From Tritrichomonas musculus (Eukaryota > Parabasalia > Tritrichomonadida > Tritrichomonadidae), in assembly GCA_039105265.1 (NCBI GenBank), contig JAPFFF010000038.1, positions 1,116,001 through 1,180,000 on the forward strand: a DNA stretch of 64,000 nt. The letters run 5' to 3'. Numbering within the stretch: position 1 is the first letter of the stretch; each line of letters starts with the position of its first letter. The notes beneath the pieces were generated by a model that saw only the letters and a list, made by a program, of their open reading frames with translations, made no database searches and had not been told where the DNA came from. This document shows, in pieces, positions 61,245-64,000 of this stretch. Position numbers and translations under genes: made by a program.

Positions 61245-61769
61245 TTTGAATTAAAATTTTATGTCCAGCCAATTTGAATAATTATATTTTGAAAAATATT
61301 CATAAATAATTAAATGTCTTTATTCAAATATTTTTAGATATTGAAAACTTTGAGATATTTTCGAAATTTTATATTTTTTTGAAATTTAGCAAAATAATAC
61401 GAAATTCAACAAAAATAAAAAAGAAATATGATCAATATGCAAATCGTTTAAAAACAAAAATGGTGAAATATTATTAGATATTTGGAAACGTTATGTTTAT
61501 TAATATTTTTCTTTCATAAAGTATTACTTATTTTTAATATATATCATATATCTTGCATTTTTATTTAATTTCAACATTTAGAGTGATTCAATATTTAATT
61601 AAATTTTTTTTTTAAATACAAGATTATCACAAATATTATTTGATGATTTCCAGTAGAAACAGTGAAAACGACATAAAAAGCTTCTATTGCTTATTGCGAA
61701 ATTTAAATGAAATATTCATTTGAAATATTCTAATGCTGAATAATAAACAAAGCATCAATTTATATATAT
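61245..61769. other. Intergenic, no gene seen
   Basis: AT-rich region upstream of ZPR1, up to the foldback element. No promoter motif or coding potential recognised. Confidence 0.4.
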
Positions 61770-63404
61770 ATAACGTATTTCCAGAAATGCGCAAAAAATA
61801 TACATTTTTCCAGAAATGCGTAAAAAATAAACGTTCGTTTTTTGTAAATGTTTTATTGTTTTTTAATTTTTCAAAATGCCTATTTATTTTCAATTGTTTT
61901 AATTATGATACTTAATAAATACATGCTCATATGAAATACATTAACCATTTATTTCACTGATTGATGTTCTTTATACGGAAAAACAAGAAATTTTTATTTT
62001 TATTTTTTTTATAATAATTTTGACAAAATTTATTATCGCTCTGACTGATAAGCTTTAAAGTTGTATAATATGATTTTATGAGGTTTAACTATTATTTATT
62101 AAAGAGTTGAGTTAGGGTCTTAAATGACGCATTGAAAAAAAAAGAAAAACAAATATTACTGTTTGTTCATGAAGGATTATTAAAGTAAATCGTTTTTAAA
62201 TCATTCCAACTTTTTAAACAATGTGTAAACAATTGTTTTGCTAATCAACTAGATTAAATTCTTAGAGTGTCAAGAAAAATTATGATGATCATTTATCCGA
62301 ATGATCATTTTTTTTCCATGCATTTATTAAATTCAAGCATAATAATTTAAATCAGCAACGAGTATTAAATAAATAATTATTAGCTATTTTTAATTGGAAT
62401 ATCAAGAAAAGCATAAATTCCAAAAAAATGACTAAAAATTCTTTAAAATTAAAAAAAATATAATTATATTTGTTTATTAGGACCTTTATTGGCAATAAAT
62501 GTATAATACTCAATGCAATTAAAATATTAATTATGGCGTTTTGTTTAAGTAATGGTTCAATAATGATTTTTACTGATTTTAATAGTTGACTTTTTGAATA
62601 CTATTGAATTTTTTATTTATATAGAAAAAACTTCATTTATGATGCGTTACAATGTTTTTACCTTTCTCAAATTTATTTTTTCGTGATATATTTTAGAATA
62701 TAAAATTTGATATTATATATTTTTCACAATATTACAAAAATTTTAAAATGATCAATAATTGTCGTAGTTATATTTATTTTCAGAAAAAATACAATATATA
62801 TTTGATTTAATTACCTGATTATTGATCGAATTATTATGCTTGAATTTAATAAATGCATGGAAAAAAAATGATCATTCGGATAAATGATCATCATAATTTT
62901 TCTTGACACTCTAAGAATTTAATCTAGTTGATTAGCAAAACAATTGTTTACACATTGTTTAAAAAGTTGGAATGATTTAAAAACGATTTACTTTAATAAT
63001 CCTTCATGAACAAACAGTAATATTTGTTTTTCTTTTTTTTCAATGCGTCATTTAAGACCCTAACTCAACTCTTTAATAAATAATAGTTAAACCTCATAAA
63101 ATCATATTATACAACTTTAAAGCTTATCAGTCAGAGCGATAATAAATTTTGTCAAAATTATTATAAAAAAAATAAAAATAAAAATTTCTTGTTTTTCCGT
63201 ATAAAGAACATCAATCAGTGAAATAAATGGTTAATGTATTTCATATGAGCATGTATTTATTAAGTATCATAATTAAAACAATTGAAAATAAATAGGCATT
63301 TTGAAAAATTAAAAAACAATAAAACATTTACAAAAAACGAACGTTTATTTTTTACGCATTTCTGGAAAAATGTATATTTTTTGCGCATTTCTGGAAATAC
63401 GTTA
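61770..63404. mobile_element. Foldback-type element with 580-bp terminal inverted repeats
   Basis: 61770-62347 and 62829-63404 are near-identical inverted copies, both starting ATAACGTATTTCCAGAAATG. Each arm begins with two direct copies of TTTCCAGAAATGCG(C/T)AAAAAAT. The few differences are mostly homopolymer lengths. The 480-bp middle is AT-rich, without a transposase. The element sits in a TA microsatellite (about 61760-61771 and 63403-63420), so the target was probably TA. It ends about 60 bp before a tRNA gene. Confidence 0.9.
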
Positions 63405-63465
63405 TATATATATATATATAAACAATTATATAATCATTGATTTGCAACAAATATAATAAATGGAA

Positions 63466-63538
63466 GGGTGATTAGCTTAGTGGTAGATGCGCTACACTCG
63501 CATTGTAGAGGCCAAGGGTTCGATTCCCTTATCATCCA
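63466..63538 (+). tRNA. tRNA-Ala (CGC)
   Basis: A full cloverleaf folds: acceptor GGGTGAT/ATCATCC with the alanine identity pair G3-U70, D arm TAGCTTAGTGGTAGATGCGC, anticodon arm CTACA-CTCGCAT-TGTAG giving anticodon CGC, and T arm AAGGG-TTCGATT-CCCTT, then discriminator A. No intron. A T run (TTTTTTA, then T8) directly downstream can terminate RNA polymerase III. Confidence 0.95.
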
Positions 63539-64000
63539 TTTTTTATGATTTTTTTTAATATTCAAAAGCAGAAAATTTTTTAAAATAGATCTGAAACTGC
63601 TTTGAAACGAGTTGAAAAGTTAAAAAAAAAAAAATCCATCGTTATAACGATGATTTTATCAATATTTCAAAAATTTGTTATAAAATTGGAGAGAAAAGAA
63701 GGATTTGAAATTGAGAGGAAATCATGTAAAGTTCTCAATTCTGATTTTAAAAAACATATATTTCTCATTTAAATTATTTTTTATTCATAGAAAAGGAAAA
63801 AATACATTAAGATATAATCATTTAATTATAATAATGAATAATCACAGGACAAAAAATAAAAGATTTTCATGAATAATCTCATATCATGAATACGCCGCAT
63901 GAATAAAAAAGCATACCTCATATCTGACATAGCGTAAAGGCCTAGTTTTTTCCAATAATTAGTTAAATTTAATTTTTCATCAACAAAATGATTTCGATTT
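63539..64000. other. Intergenic to window end, no gene seen
   Basis: After the tRNA terminator the sequence is AT-rich with a short hairpin ATCGTTATAACGAT (63637-63650). No coding potential is recognised up to the window edge. Confidence 0.4.

Noticed and set aside
61684-61915. Small frames on both strands in the foldback arm
   Set aside because: Mirrored in the other arm, AT-rich and without features; by-products of the repeat.

Overview
The window is a strongly AT-rich piece of a parabasalid (trichomonad) nuclear genome, most likely a Tritrichomonas species. The gene content points there: a kinase-like protein with long Sel1 repeats, several DUF3447-type ankyrin proteins, BspA-like leucine-rich surface proteins, a BTB/discoidin protein, a tetraspanin, a papain-like cysteine peptidase and a large load of terminal-inverted-repeat (TIR) DNA transposons. 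The species call is inference; nothing here is a species marker.

Layout. 1-2764: 3' part of a kinase-like/Sel1 gene. 3111-4573: TIR element. 4888-7839: ankyrin N-terminal fragment meeting a decayed calpain gene tail to tail, plus an inverted calpain fragment. 7840-10026: split ankyrin gene (minus). 10160-12530: BTB/discoidin gene and tetraspanin. 13130-17010: graveyard with a kinase relic and a clathrin heavy chain pseudogene. 17484-20479: decayed CENP-B/pogo-type transposon that has itself been hit by a 751-bp inverted-repeat element. 21670-24714: ankyrin gene continuing into BspA leucine-rich repeats. 24952-27058: decayed UPF1-like helicase gene. 27928-32348: serpin, hAT-like element, acyltransferase-3 family protein. 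32885-35607: truncated dehydrogenase-like start, armadillo-like relic, an SRP (7SL) RNA gene and a BspA relic. 35869-41065: three TIR-bounded stretches in AT-rich DNA. 41137-47863: LTA-synthase-like sulfatase-fold protein, short M1 aminopeptidase, cathepsin-like peptidase. 49684-51745: nested young MITEs. 52543-59153: two divergent ankyrin genes, one ending in BspA repeats. 59886-61244: ZPR1. 61770-63404: foldback element with TIRs near 580 bp. 63466-63538: tRNA-Ala(CGC).

The intact genes are independent single-copy-looking loci, each with its own short intergenic region; there are no operons. Several relate to the cell surface or secretory route (BspA, tetraspanin, cathepsin-like peptidase, LTA-synthase-like enzyme, acyltransferase, SRP RNA).

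The most unusual pattern is in the ankyrin genes. In all four, a long first ORF ends just after an ankyrin D-x-N motif. The next ankyrin repeats then appear one at a time as open islands of about 80-100 bp, separated by stop-filled AT-rich spacers, with nearly the same break point in the repeat each time. The spacers lack the trichomonad intron signature and mostly lack GT-AG ends, and several share a degenerate AATGACATTT motif. They could be an undescribed intron type or a common mode of decay; RNA data would decide.
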